From assembly GCA_022605955.1 (NCBI GenBank), contig JAKCOZ010000003.1, positions 51,274,179 to 51,338,178 on the forward strand: DNA of 64,000 bases, given 5' to 3'. The notes beneath the pieces were generated by a model. That model was not told the origin of the DNA, made no database searches, and saw only the letters and a list, made by a program, of their open reading frames with translations. The translations under genes and the position numbers were made by a program. The stretch comes from Rallus limicola. Taxonomy: Eukaryota > Chordata > Aves > Gruiformes > Rallidae. The number at the start of each line of letters is the position of its first letter. The stretch's first letter is position 1. Positions 1 through 11,792 of this stretch are shown here, in pieces.

Positions 1-3000
1 CGTTTCAAAGAGTGGCACTCCTTTTGTATACACAGTGTGGACTCTGCCCACACATTTTTTTTGTGAGGTGACCTTTTTTCTATTTGTGAGATATAATTAG
101 GCAAACATAATCAATGGATATTGAAACAATGGAATACAATGGGAACATTCAATGCTCATAACTCACCAGGCTGCATGTAGAACCCATTGCAAGTGAATGT
201 CTTTAACATGCACATCAAATGTCATCATCAGAGTAGGTAAAATGTTACCGAGTTCCTTATACATAAGAAAATTATGACAATATAACCCCATCATGAAAAA
301 ATCAATGATTTTCTAGTTAAAATAGCAGACCAATAATTTAGAGATTGGATTTTGTTCCTAATTATCTCAGAGGTATCTTGTAACTTTTGTTTCCTTTTTT
401 CTATATCCTAGGCAAGCTGCTTAACCTCTTCTACTTTTAGTTTGCTTCCTGGGAACACATCAGTATCCACAGATGCAAGACTACAGCCAATTCTCACAAA
501 TCCCTATCATCTAATTTTTAACTGACTAATTAATAAGACTTAACAGAGTTCAGTGGACAATGCACCAGCCACTTATTTGGAATTTACGGATTGCCAGCCA
601 TCTGCAGAGCACAGCTTGTGAACCAATGTACTTGGCAGCATCAGGAGCAGCTTATCTGCTTCAAGGTATTATGAGGTTAAATTCATGAATATGTGTAAGC
701 ATATCATAACCCAGTCTAAAGGTGTAGTTAGAAATGCAGAGCTTTATTCTAATGGCATACTGAAATGCCAAATTGGGGAATATCGAGAACATTTTAAAGA
801 AGCTCAGTGTGCTTCATATCAGCAAGCAGTAGCAGGAGTGTGGCCATAGGGCTGGCAGCTGCCCAGGACAGCAGAATACAAGGTGCACTAAAGAGCAGTT
901 CGGTGAATCTACTTGTGGTGAGCTAGGGCATTATCCCTCATTTGCCTTTCTTTAACCTAAGTTTACTTTCTCCATGAAAAGAGTAGCTTAAGAAACATAT
1001 TTCTAATTCCCACTCAAGGCAATAATGCAAAATTCCCTTCTCCAAATAGTGACAAAACCAGCATAAAGTCTTGTGTGGGTTAATCTAACACAGGGTTTAA
1101 AAACCCATGAAAATACTGCAGCTCTGAAAAGAAAAAGTATAAGCTGTGTCAGTAGAAATAAATTTGGATTTAACAGGGGGTAGGAAAAGGAATGAAACAA
1201 GATGGCTACAGCCCTCTGCCATTTTCCCCATTTAGACTGTGCAGATTCTGAATGCCAGAGCAACTGCATCAGTCCAAGAGACAAAGTGAATTACTAATGC
1301 CACTGGCTGAGGCACTTGTGAGATGCCGTTAGTAACAATTCTGATCTAGTGTGTTTATGAAAGCTGACTTCAAACTGCAAATACAGAAAAATATTATTAG
1401 GAAGAGCATGATAATGAAGAGCTTATTTATGAGAGAAACCTAAAAAAAAAAAATTAAAACATGAGCTTGTTTCTCTAAATAGTAATCTGGTGTAAATGGT
1501 AGAGAATTATAACTATTTAGACTGATGTATACTGAAGCCAACACTGGATATTAGGAAGTGAGTATAAACTAGATCTGAGTGCCTCTGAGCTGAAGATTAG
1601 AAAGTATTTAACCTGCCAGGGAAAATGAGTTTTGACAGTACGCTTCCAAAAAGGGGCAGTGGCAGAAAGAGAACTACTGACTCCAAATGCAGCTACATCA
1701 GCTAATAAAATGATATATGTAACTTGAGCTATGAAGTCCATGGCTTGGCAGGCTTTTCTACTCCAGTGCTTCTACGTTGACCCAAGACTGACATACCTAA
1801 TAATTTTGAATATGCCATGCTAACTCCTGTGTCTAATAGCTTTGTTTTAGTGGTTTTTTTTCATCATAATTTTATAATAATCAAACTGCTAGAAGCAGAG
1901 GTGTCTGTTATAAACCTATTTTGTCTGTGCATGTCACTGTCATTGCCAGTGACAACAGGATAACAGAAAGCTAAGAAGAAAATGTTCTCATTTATTTCCT
2001 TGACAAGCAGATTACTTACAGATTATTTCCCACTTCCTAGTCTTCCCTCACCTTTGTCGCCTCAGTCAGCTCTGATGTGATCTGATGCCCTGGCAAACGA
2101 AAAAGAGGGTCTCTAGAAACCTAGCATTTCCTACAAACTGTCACTGTTAGTGCCAATGTGTGTGGATAAACACCAAGAACAGGTTAAACAAACTACATGA
2201 CCACTTTTTTATTTTGGCAAAGGAGAGGTATTTGGCAAAGTTGCATCCTAGAATCAGATAAGGAGTGAAACTTGGAGAGAATTAGTGTATGAATCACTCA
2301 GAATTTCCCACTGAATCTTCACTTTTAAAACTACCACCAAACCCTCAGGGGAAACAACTGAGAATCAGAGACTTTTCAACTAAATCAGACCAATTCTTAA
2401 AAGAACATGTAGAAGCCATACAGACTTACGTGTTTCATGGCAAAGGGAGTTCATAGGTTTTGACTTCTAAACCAAAGCTCTCTCCACGGCCATAAGCACT
2501 ACTGAGATTTATAACTGTACTCTGAAGACATAGCTAGAAAAATGAAAACTATTCACAAACTCTAACCCAGATCCTATTATATCCATCAGGTGTTAAGAGC
2601 AAGTTTTACCCTAGGCAACACCTTCTCTGGAAGGGCTCTTTGGGCTGCCTTTCTGGTAATTGTTGGCTCTTCTTGTCTACAGAAAAATGGCATTACTTTG
2701 AGATTAAAAAAAAAAAATCATAAATATAAAAAGACTGTACCAAAGTACAGGCCCTTTTTCTCACCCTGCTAAAATAATCTAACTTTTTAGTTTTCTTTTT
2801 TAATTATTGCTTGATGAAAACACACCCAAAAAAATTGCTTGCACAATCCTCTGAGTTGTTTCAGTCACAATTAAAAGACATAAACTTGATCACTCTTTCT
2901 GTTGTTCTACAATTCAGAGATGGTAGCTGTGTAACAGACTGTTCTGTAAATTTGTTATGTGCAAAGGAGCAACTACATTTGTTTCATGTAATAGAAAATC

Positions 3001-4140
3001 AGATAACTAAAAGAGATAAATCAAGCAATTAGGTCAGTCAGCCTAAACCACATTCGAACAAGGATCAACTATATTAGCATAATGTTGGAAAACAAAAGGA
3101 CTCATAAGAAGAATCCACAATAGAATATTGTTTTATTGGAGTCTTTCATGAGAATAATATTTGAGTATGCTGGGAATAATATAAGTAGAAGAAAGAAAGA
3201 AAGGAAAAATTAATAAAATTGCAGAAACTACAAGTGAAAATCAAACCTCATCTGCCAGATTGCATTTTTACATCCTTGAAAATTCCTGATGTTTGTTTGC
3301 GATTATAATTTTGGATAAGATGTGCTTACAAACAGATACATTTTGACCATCTCACTGGCGTTGAAAAAGTGGAATTTGTCAGGGTTTTTTACAGCTCTCT
3401 GCTGTCTCTTTTTATACGAAGGCTGTGATTTCTGCTTTAATTCAATTACATTTAACAATAATTTAATTTGTACTGACAATCATATAAAAAACCCAAGAAG
3501 CTGTTCTCAGATACGTCAAGTGCATTTTCTTTTTCTATTTGGACTTTTCCTTTCTTTAGATTTTATTTTAATGTTGATACCACCATTTTGTTTATTCAAC
3601 ACCTGTCAAAAATATCATATGCTATACTGACCAATCTGTAGTTGTCATCCTGTACTAGCAAAATTTGCTTTTAATGAAATGCTTTCCAAAGCCAATACAT
3701 ATTGAACATGACTCAATAGGCATACGCAGATAAATGGAAAATACCACAAAAACATTTTCAACATATGTATGCAGCATGCAGAACTAGGCATTTTAGTCAT
3801 TACTGTTGTTCTCCAATCAGAAAACTGAAGAACATTCTTACTGAGGAATGGCTTTTTTCTAGTGCATCTCTTTGGTTGAAAGGTTTCATGACATTTCAGC
3901 AAGTGTTCTGAAAAACATTTCTGAGATTATCTCTGTCCAAAGTCAAGCAAACTCAACTCTCTGTCAAGGTAACTTCAGATTTCAGATTTTCTCTTTGAGC
4001 ATGCATGTTAAAGAGGATGCAGATCTTCTCTTCAGACTGGAATTGTATTAGTGTCAAAGTAGATATTCAGCATGAAAAATATTATCTAACAGAGCTGCAG
4101 ATCATAACTTAAATTACAGCAGACTGCGAAACTGTGCTTT
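1..4140. other. RAB3C intron 1, nothing else recognised
   Basis: This AT-rich stretch lies downstream of the RAB3C exon 1 splice donor, so it should be the start of that gene's first intron, read on the minus strand. I looked for the second RAB3C exon, which encodes the conserved start of the Rab GTPase fold with its NFDYMFK and GNSSVGKT motifs, and did not see it. No CR1 tail, LTR or RNA gene was recognised. Short open frames here have no recognisable protein character. Confidence 0.6.
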
Positions 4141-4201
4141 GCATTGTATAAAATCACTGGGATTGTTACCAATCCACTGGTAACAGAACACAACAAAGTC
4201 T

Positions 4202-4553
4202 TGTGCCGAAGTGTACATTTTGGGGCCCCTAGAGCTTGAGATTATGAAACAAATCCTAATCAATAACTGAAGTACAACTGTTCACCAGTGTAAACTGTTT
4301 TGAACCAACAACCTAGAAACTGCTATAGACTCTGTATAATGTAACTTGAATCTGTATTGCATTTGTTTCTCCGCTGCTAACGGGCATTGTGTTTTTCCAT
4401 ATACAGAAACTGCTCAGAAGGGGCCACCTCTTTACAACCCCCAGTTCCCACAATGAGCCATCTCTCCCCGCTGTAGATGGATGACTGATCCTTGAATAAA
4501 CAGGTGGAGATACCGTGTCAACTTCCTGCGTGTCCAGGTAGGACCTTGTTACA
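4202..4553 (+). mobile_element. Possible degraded LTR-like sequence in RAB3C intron 1
   Basis: The segment has an LTR-like layout on the plus strand: a TG start, a poly(A) signal (AATAAA near 4,495) and a TG/CA-type end at GTTACA about 55 bases later. No target-site duplication could be matched at the proposed ends, and the family is not recognised. It lies about 560 bases inside RAB3C intron 1. This is inference from layout only; it could equally be unique sequence. Confidence 0.22.
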
Positions 4554-5116
4554 TCTCATCTCCTAACAACTCCCATCCATTCACGCCCAGGGGAGCTGCA
4601 ACCAATGCTTATGGGGCAGTATCTGTAAAAGACGATTCCGTTTACACAAAACGGACCCAAAATAAACCCCTGGCCATGACAGCAGGTGGTGGCAGCCACG
4701 GAAGGGCTCTGCCACCCAGACTTCCACTCCATCTCCTCTCCCCGGGACAAGGAAACGTGCTGCGAGCGGGATCCCACTGCACCCCTGGCCTTCGACGGGC
4801 TGCAGGAGCCCCCTGTCCGCTGAGACCGTCGGCCATGGAGTCCTCTCACAGAGACGTGATCCTCCCCTTCCCCCCGGACCCTATCTTACGCACCCCGGGC
4901 CTTTCATGTACCCCGAGGTCCCTCACACAAGGCGCGTCCTCACGCCCTTCCTCCTCACATTCCCCGGCCAGCAGCGAGAGAGCCCGGCCCGGCGGACCCG
5001 CCATACCGCTGCAGGGCGGAGGGGCTCCTGACCCGTCCCGCGGGCGGCCGGCTCTCGGCCGCACTGCGCCCGCCGACGCCCTCGCTTCTCTCCCGTCTCT
5101 GGCCCGGCGGACCGAC

Positions 5117-5140
5117 CTGCATAGGCGCTTCGTGCCTCAT
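5117..5140 (-). CDS. RAB3C: RAB3C, first coding exon (partial gene)
   Basis: RAB3C is a small GTPase of synaptic and secretory vesicles that cycles between GTP-bound vesicle and GDP-bound cytosolic forms and regulates exocytosis. On the minus strand the ATG at 5,140-5,138 opens eight codons reading MRHEAPMQ, identical as I recall to the distinctive N-terminus that separates RAB3C from other RAB3 proteins. A CAG/GTCGGT splice donor follows at 5,117/5,116. In the family the next exon begins with MASAQ and the GTPase fold; it is not in this window, so the gene continues off the left edge. The start has G at -3. The frame stays open for about 32 further codons upstream, but the family start is preferred. 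The gene is divergent from PLK2, matching known vertebrate gene order. The exon is too short to be found by length-based methods; the identification rests on the octapeptide, the donor, the CpG island and synteny. Confidence 0.87.
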
Positions 5141-5305
5141 GGCCGGGCGCGGCCCGCCGCTCGCTCCGCCGCTGCTCGCCGCTCGCTCCCGCACGCCAAC
5201 AGCTGCCGCCGCCGCCCGCCCGGGCTCTGCTGACAAACCCGCGTCGCGATCAGCACCGGAGCTGTCCCCGCTCCTCCCCCGGCACCGCCCCTCCCTCCCG
5301 CGGAC

Positions 5306-5385
5306 CCCGGGAGCTGTAGTCCTCTTGCCCCGCTGCCCCGCGCTCGCTGCCGCCAGGGCGGGGAGGCAGGACTGCAGCTCCCGGG
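5306..5385. promoter_or_regulatory. Inverted pair of ZNF143-like sites in the RAB3C CpG island
   Basis: Two 18-base arms, 5,306-5,323 and 5,368-5,385, are reverse complements at 17 of 18 positions, separated by 44 bases. Each arm contains an ACTRCAGCTCCC core, resembling the ZNF143/SBF motif found in many CpG-island promoters, including bidirectional ones. The left arm reads on the minus strand and the right arm on the plus strand. A further copy of the GTAGTCCT core is at 5,938-5,945. Factor binding is inferred from motif resemblance. Confidence 0.5.
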
Positions 5386-5935
5386 ATGCTCAGCGCCGGG
5401 CGGCCTACCGCCCCGGAGGACGGCGTTGGCGGGGGCGGTGCCGCTCGCAGGGCGGCGGGGCGAGCGCGGCGATTTGCAAACTCTTCTCCGGGTCGGGCGG
5501 AGGTGGGGTTGGGGGGAGGCCAGGCAGCGTGAGGCGTTCTGCCAGGGGGCACGGCGGGGCTTGCCCGCGGGGAGGCCGAGAGCAAGGACGGAGCTAGCGG
5601 AGCTCGGCGGATGCGCTGCACGCTGGCCCAGCACGAGTGCCGGCAGCGACGGAGGAAGGGACAGCGGTGGGCTGCGGACGTCGCTCGGCAGAATGGGGCA
5701 GGCAAAGGCCGCTCCCGTGGCGAGGCGCTGTACCGAGCCTCCTGCGGGGCAGGCCGGGAGCGGTCGCCATTTCACCTCCCCTTCTCCCTCAGCCTCAGCG
5801 GGGCTCGTCCCGCTCCGCCCCGTCGGTAGGGGGCGCCCGCGTGACTTGCCCCGCCCCTTTGCTGTCGGTGCCCGGAGTCGGGCGGGGCCCGCAGGGCGGT
5901 GACCCCAGGGCAGGCGAGGGGTGGGCGTGAAGCGG

Positions 5936-6129
5936 ACGTAGTCCTGCACTCACCGAGGGCCCATAGTGCCTGTCAGGCCTCGGGCTTCATCCTGCGTCCT
6001 TCCTCCTCTTAGACAGCGCGCCCTGGGGCTGGGCAAGGCCGAGCACACTTTAGCATGGGGAGGGCTGGTTAGCCTTCTTCCTGTGGTGTAGTAGCAGCCC
6101 CTGCTCGTGCCATGACCTCCTCTGCTTTG
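5936..6129. other. 3' flank of the CpG island
   Basis: GC content falls towards background here. No exon, repeat or site beyond the ACTAC-like core at the island's edge was recognised. Confidence 0.5.
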
Positions 6130-6804
6130 TCATAGACCATTGTCCCCGATTGCTCTTACCTCACCTGGGTCTTCTTTTGCCTGTGACAAACCAACAGCAG
6201 GCAGGCGCAGGGCCATGCTGCGGTGCAACGGCAGCAGCCCCGTTACAGGGACAGTGTCACTGCTTTTGGGTGGGGACAGTCGTTTTGGTGGTGGTATCCC
6301 GGTCATCATGAGGGAATGACAGTAAAACACCAAAAAAGTGCTGCTTCCTCTGCATGTGTCCCCAGTGCTGTTTTTTGTATTAAGGATGTTTCGAGCATCT
6401 GCCTTGGCACATTTTCCATAAACCCATCCTCTGATCCAAGCCAATACTTGTCTTGCACCAAAAACTACAGGTCTGTTGAAGATAGGAAAAAGTATAAAAT
6501 GTGTTCTATTCAGATTTAAGACTTGGTGTGTTAACTGAAAGGTGTGAGCAGCAAAAGTGACTGCCTGGGGATACCTGCTCAAGGTTTGAGAGCTGGATGT
6601 TGTCTGAGCAGAGAGGGATGTGCAGCATAAAAACATCAGTCTGTTCTGAGGACTACCCATTTCTATGTATGTGGTATGTATTGCATAAAGTAAACTGTCT
6701 ACAGGAGCTATTACGTAGGCAAATTGGATAATAGAGACATGGATATGGTTTAAATTGTATGTCAGAAGTAATTTTGTTCTAGCTCTCCAGGTTTTTAATT
6801 TCAC
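6130..6804 (-). other. Unidentified 224-codon open reading frame
   Basis: This is the longest open frame in the window outside the CpG islands and PLK2. It reads towards the RAB3C promoter. The predicted product has no motif, membrane segment or domain that I recognise; the middle is Ser/Thr-rich and the C-terminal part Pro-rich. The base composition is ordinary, so GC bias does not explain its length, but a chance open frame of this size is not very unlikely in 64 kb read in six frames. It could be a chance frame or an exon of an upstream noncoding or RAB3C-associated transcript. I infer no function. Confidence 0.15.
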
Positions 6805-9800
6805 TTGCAGTTATTTGAACCCTCCTCACTATGGCATGAAAATAGGAATTAAGCAGAGTGGTTTTTTTAAAGACTTAATGTCTTTTTAAAAGACTTAATG
6901 TAAGCTATCATGCATTTTTGCAGCTGATTCTTATTTCCTGCATGAAACCCTGTCTGTTACTCCTTTTCTGCCAGTGCAGGCATGTAGACATCATGAATTT
7001 GCTCAGCACTTTAGACCATCTGTATGTGTGCATGCATGCATGTGCATCATAAGTTGATTTTTTTTAAGCAGGTGATTTCTTTTCTTGCTATTGGTTTGAG
7101 GTGAATGCATTTTAAAAATTAATAACAAGCCATTTCCTTCTGAAAACAGGGCATATTTGTGGCAGTCACAATTAGGGAAAAACAGATTCTTCCTTGTATC
7201 CAAGGGCTGCTCTATGTAGTTTTGTTTTTAAGAAAGTATTATATTACACAATAATGAGTACATTAAACTATAGCTTTCCAAAAACAGTTCTCATTTTGGA
7301 ACGTTATTTTAAATCTTAGCTGAATAGATATTCAAAACAGTAAATGAAAGTTCTCAGAGAAAGTTTTGATTACAGAATTTAGAAAGCTCATATTCTGGAT
7401 TTATTGTTTTTTAAACTTTTTAAAATAGATTTACTGCAGATACTGTATTAGAAATTACAATACTTAAATGATGATGGGTTCCAAGAAAAATGTCGTTCCA
7501 CATATTTTTACTATATTGGCATTCATCTTAGCATTGAAGTCTCTAAGCAATCTCTCACCTAATACCTCCACACAGGGAACTATCAATAAAACATAAAGCA
7601 GGATTACTTTTTAGATTGTCATATGTCCTTCCTTAAAGCATGGGATCACATTTTCTTTTACTGAAATGTTGAAGTAACTAGCTCAAAACGCTAATTTTAC
7701 AGTACATAAAAGATAAACTATAACTTTTAAGACTACGTTCTAAATATATAAGAAAACTTATATTAACAAAGAGACCAGGAGACAGCTGGTTTGTCTGCAA
7801 CTGAGTTGCTTTGGATGAGTGAATTCTGGAATGATGAACACATTAATAAAGCTGTATGTCAATTTTCCTCTAGAGGTCTGCATAAGTAAAAATAACACTA
7901 ATGTAATTTATGTTTTATTTCACGAGTTCAATGTGTTTCTTACTGTATTCTATGCTTTTAAAATTTTCAAAGCATAGGCCTTTGCTATAAAATTGAGTGA
8001 GATCTAGAGGAAGACTAAGTTATGGGCAGAATAATAAGGGAGAGAGAGTTAACTAATGATCATTGTTCCTCTCTTATAATTTTTACATCAAAACACAAGT
8101 CTCTCCAGTTTTGATTTAAGAAAATAGAAGTTCTATGTACAAAATGCCAGCCATTTTGAAATACCTATACATCTTGAAAATGTTTTCTCTTGTGTTCTGT
8201 TCCTTAATGTCAAATTGTTTTCTTTTTTCTCCTGACCTTTTAGAGCACGATATTTCTTTTACTCCTGCATGCCGTTTGACTTACCCTGGGATTCAACTTA
8301 GGATGCAGAGAAAAGTAAAAGTAGACTCATAGGTCTTCCACTAAGTGGTAAAGGTGCTTCACCCTGCCTCAGCCTGTCAGGTTTGCTAACTCTGGCTTAT
8401 GCTTGGAAAATGTAAATGTGTAGGTATGCCTTTTTAAGTATGGAATCTTTATATTTGGCAAAGTAAAGAGCAAATGTATAGATCAAGAAGATGGTGATTA
8501 AAATATCTTAGAAATGTTTCTTCCCAGTGATAGTTTTAAACATTATTTCATCAAGAAGGCAAGCATGAATTCACAAAATACAGTTCTGAAATGAAACGAG
8601 AAATACTGTTGAGACCAGATATGACACTGAAACAAGACAAGATCTGTCCCAAGTACAGATCTCAGGTAAAAACCCATTGAAAAAAAAGAACTCATGGGAA
8701 CTTCTTGTCAGGTTAGAAGATAGATAAATTACAAAGAATCTTGTGATGGGGTAAGTCATGGAAGTTGTCACATTTGCAACAGATGAAGATGCTTCACTAC
8801 TCTATAGTGCTTGAGTTTGTGACCTTGCCAGATTCTGCAAGTCCTTAAAATCTCAACAGATGACTCTCACACGTCAGGCCACATGACAGCACACTGCTGA
8901 TGCATAAACTGGAGATGCCATAGTGGGGAATAAGAAAGCAGTGACTAAAAGAGCAAGTCTGATGCTTATCACATGAGGCTTGACAGGCCAGCATTACAAT
9001 GAAAGCCAAGTAAATGGTTCTTGTCTGTGACTTTTTTTTAGTTCTGATTCTCAGAATAGAAGATCCTTTTGGTCTCTTCCCTGTTAAACTTTGCAGCCAC
9101 TAGAACTTAACACAGAACTGAAATGCAGCTTTTCATTTTGTGGATAAGGGACCAGCGTAAATCACTACAGTTCTGCTGCTGATGGAAATAAGCACTGGGG
9201 TAATCTGTCTTTGCAATGTTGTTGCCATGGCTACTGGGTCACAGTACCAGATACACCATCACATTTCCTGCAACCTCATATTCTACATGCACTGTTTTTG
9301 TTGGTGTATAGAAAAGTGGAAACTTACACTGTGTTTTTCTGTTGCGTGGCATACAGTCTTGTCAGCAGGAAGCTCACCCAGGTCTGTGAAGACCAAACAG
9401 CTGCTTCATGCATCTCCCTTTTGAAGGCATCTTTTTTTGCCATGTGTTCTGGGGCTGAGGAATAAAACCTCTTACCCTTGATTCCAGTCACCACCTAATC
9501 TGAGCTCTCACCACTAAACATCTGCAAGTCCGGTGACCTCTGCAGGCAAGGGACAAACTGCCACCTGGAGCTGAAGTCTTCCAGCACAGATTTTGGTACA
9601 AAGTGTAACTAAAAATCTTTAAAATGTCTGCTCAGATGTTTCCTGAACAAGGGCTTCATGCTTGGAGTCTGCATACCAAATCAGCGTGTATTCTTCATGA
9701 TGGGCAGGTTATAAAGGTTATAGAAATTATAGAACTAAGACCTGTGCTTGGAACTGTTCATATATTGTATAGATCATTGGTAGCAGTGCATACAACATCT

Positions 9801-11040
9801 AAAAAAAAAAACCCAAAACCCAAACCCACTTAAATTATAGGTTAAATGTATTGCTTATGTAATGCTTTTGCAGCTATTTTTCTATTCATGGCAAAGTGTC
9901 AGTGAGTCAGAAAAATGGTTCTTTTGCTGACCATGCATTTCTATACCATTAATCACAAGATACATTCTAGATAAGAGGAAGGTCTGATGGTAGAGCAGAG
10001 CATTCATTAGTTTCTGTCAAGCACGGAAATTCTTAAACCTGGCAAACAAAACATGAGTCTATCCAGATCGGTTATATATCACATCACAATTCTGGGTGGT
10101 CATAGGATGACATCGATGGTTCTGTCCTGACATCAGTTCGGATCAATCTGATGACCTAGAGAGAATGGTTCCAGGGCTGCTGCTCTGGTAGAAATTTTCA
10201 TGCAGTTCCTCCTATCAATTAATTTGTGCACTGCCACAATAGTTGTTAAAACAGCATAGCAGCAAATTCCATGTAAGGAATTCACCTGTCTTATGCTCTG
10301 CAGAACATAGCCAAGGCAAGCAGAAACCATTAACAATGTATTTTAGGCTTTCAGACCTAGCATGCTGGGGTTTTTTCTACTCTTATCAGATACACACGTG
10401 GTCATGCACACATGTATACTCGCAATATGCTCACATAAAGCGTCCAGTCGTTAACAGAAATTACAGTGACAGATATTGCTATGGTTCACTAGTTCTTGTA
10501 CCATTCACTAGATTTTCTTCTGAAAGTTTCTGCTACAGAATTACAGATTAAAGTAAAAAAAAAGGCAAAAAGAAGATACATTTAGTTAAAAGAATTGCGT
10601 GTGGACAGATTGCATATATTCTAGCCAAAAATGTAAAAATTAGTGATGAAATAAATATATTCACATCTAGTTCTAATATAATTTAATTTTGCTCGCTTTT
10701 TCTCATCTTACAAGCATTTCAAGAGAAACACAGTTGCTGCTAATGATATCATGGTGATTTTATCAAGTACTTCCCATGAATACTCTGCAGCTGTGTTAGA
10801 AGAGGCTGTTGTGGCAGGAAACAACCTAATAGCTATTTTTGGGTCCCTTAGCTATACATGACTCAGGAAGAAAAAGAATCATTACTTGATTTTCTATTCT
10901 GCCTAGGTACTTAAAGCACCAATCACCAGGCCTACTCAGTGCTGTTTCATCAGGAAGATTAAGAATAAGCCTCTGGAGCTGAAATGTGAGGATGTAATTC
11001 TGTGAGATGCTGATACTCTGTAGATCTCATTAGCTTTCAC
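6805..11040. other. Intergenic noncoding DNA
   Basis: AT-rich sequence between the RAB3C promoter and a coding-like remnant. Small features are an imperfect tandem pair of about 20 bases built on AAAGACTTAATGT (about 6,867-6,901) and a GCATGCATGCATG run near 7,029. No CR1 tail, RNA gene or exon was recognised. Confidence 0.5.
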
Positions 11041-11625
11041 TTAGAGGCATACACCTTCTCTCAGGTCTGAGATCTTACGCTGAAATTCAAAATCAAGCCC
11101 CAGCTTGGCCTCAAATGTCACATCAACTTCATAAGTATCATAAGCAGCCAGTAATTTTTTCACCACAGTGGAGATAATGAGTGGTCGGCAGATTCCATAC
11201 ATGATTAATGGCGAATTATCTGCCTTAGTTTTACTCCATATTTCCGAGTTAAATACTTCCACTCTTCACTGTCTTCCCTGTACATGCAGTACATTATCAT
11301 GCTAGGGAGCTGGCGGTAGCCCCTAGCATTACATCACCATTAATTTCCATTAAATGAAAGTTTTGTAGCTGTTTCAGAGAAATCATCACATCCTATCTCT
11401 TTAATATGAAACTGTGTCTTAATATGTTTGGAATAAAGAACTGGGGGGGTTATGGCCCACGTGAATATGTCCAGATTTTAAATGTACCTTTTCTTCTCTT
11501 GGTTTTACACATTGCAAAATCTTGCCAAAATAATATGTGAGCATCTGAACTGTAGAAGGATCAGCCACAATAACAGGCTTTAGCTTATTTGGTCTGGCAG
11601 CCCTTGGGGTGTGGTCATGTGGCAT
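11041..11625 (-). pseudogene. Candidate processed-gene or exon remnant, unidentified
   Basis: On the minus strand two open blocks follow each other: 11,625-11,419 and 11,262-11,041. They read like ordinary globular protein, with no low complexity; the second includes YGICRPLIISTVVKKLLAAY followed by an acidic/hydrophobic stretch and FEFQRKISDLREG. Between them another frame reads about 35 protein-like residues (YRQLPSMIMYCMY, EEWKYLTRKYG) that run into the second block only if the frame is shifted near 11,250. This pattern, protein-like text broken by a frame change and stops, suggests a decayed retrocopy or old exon remnant. I do not recognise the parent family, and no poly(A) tail or target duplication was identified. 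A chance arrangement is possible. Confidence 0.3.
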
Positions 11626-11792
11626 TCAGGACTGAGGGTGTGGAGGAATTAATCAGGAGGGGACCTGTGCTGTTTACATAATCCTTCCCAAGGGCTGTGA
11701 AACCTGAAAAATATGTAAGAAGTGAGACCATAAAGGCAGGTAGATAAAAATTAGATATATAGTAGATTAATGTTTTTCAGACAAGCCCAGTT

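Larger units (their letters stand above)
4730..5935. promoter_or_regulatory. RAB3C: CpG island and promoter region of RAB3C
   Basis: About 1.2 kb is very rich in GC and CpG dinucleotides while both flanks are AT-rich, the signature of a vertebrate CpG-island promoter. The RAB3C start codon sits inside it on the minus strand, so the transcription start is expected at higher coordinates, between about 5,150 and 5,900. No clear TATA box was seen. The many open frames crossing this block in all six frames are a by-product of the scarcity of AT-rich stop codons. A divergent plus-strand transcript is possible, but I could not identify one. Confidence 0.8.

Noticed and set aside
1..5110. RAB3C exon 2
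   Set aside because: No frame encodes the conserved Rab N-terminal block; it must lie beyond the left edge.
5137..5949. A 270-codon minus-strand open frame and several plus-strand frames in the left CpG island
   Set aside because: Open frames occur in nearly all six frames there because the DNA is GC-rich and stop codons are scarce. The translations are Arg/Pro/Gly/Ala-rich without domains. Only the MRHEAPMQ frame has independent support.
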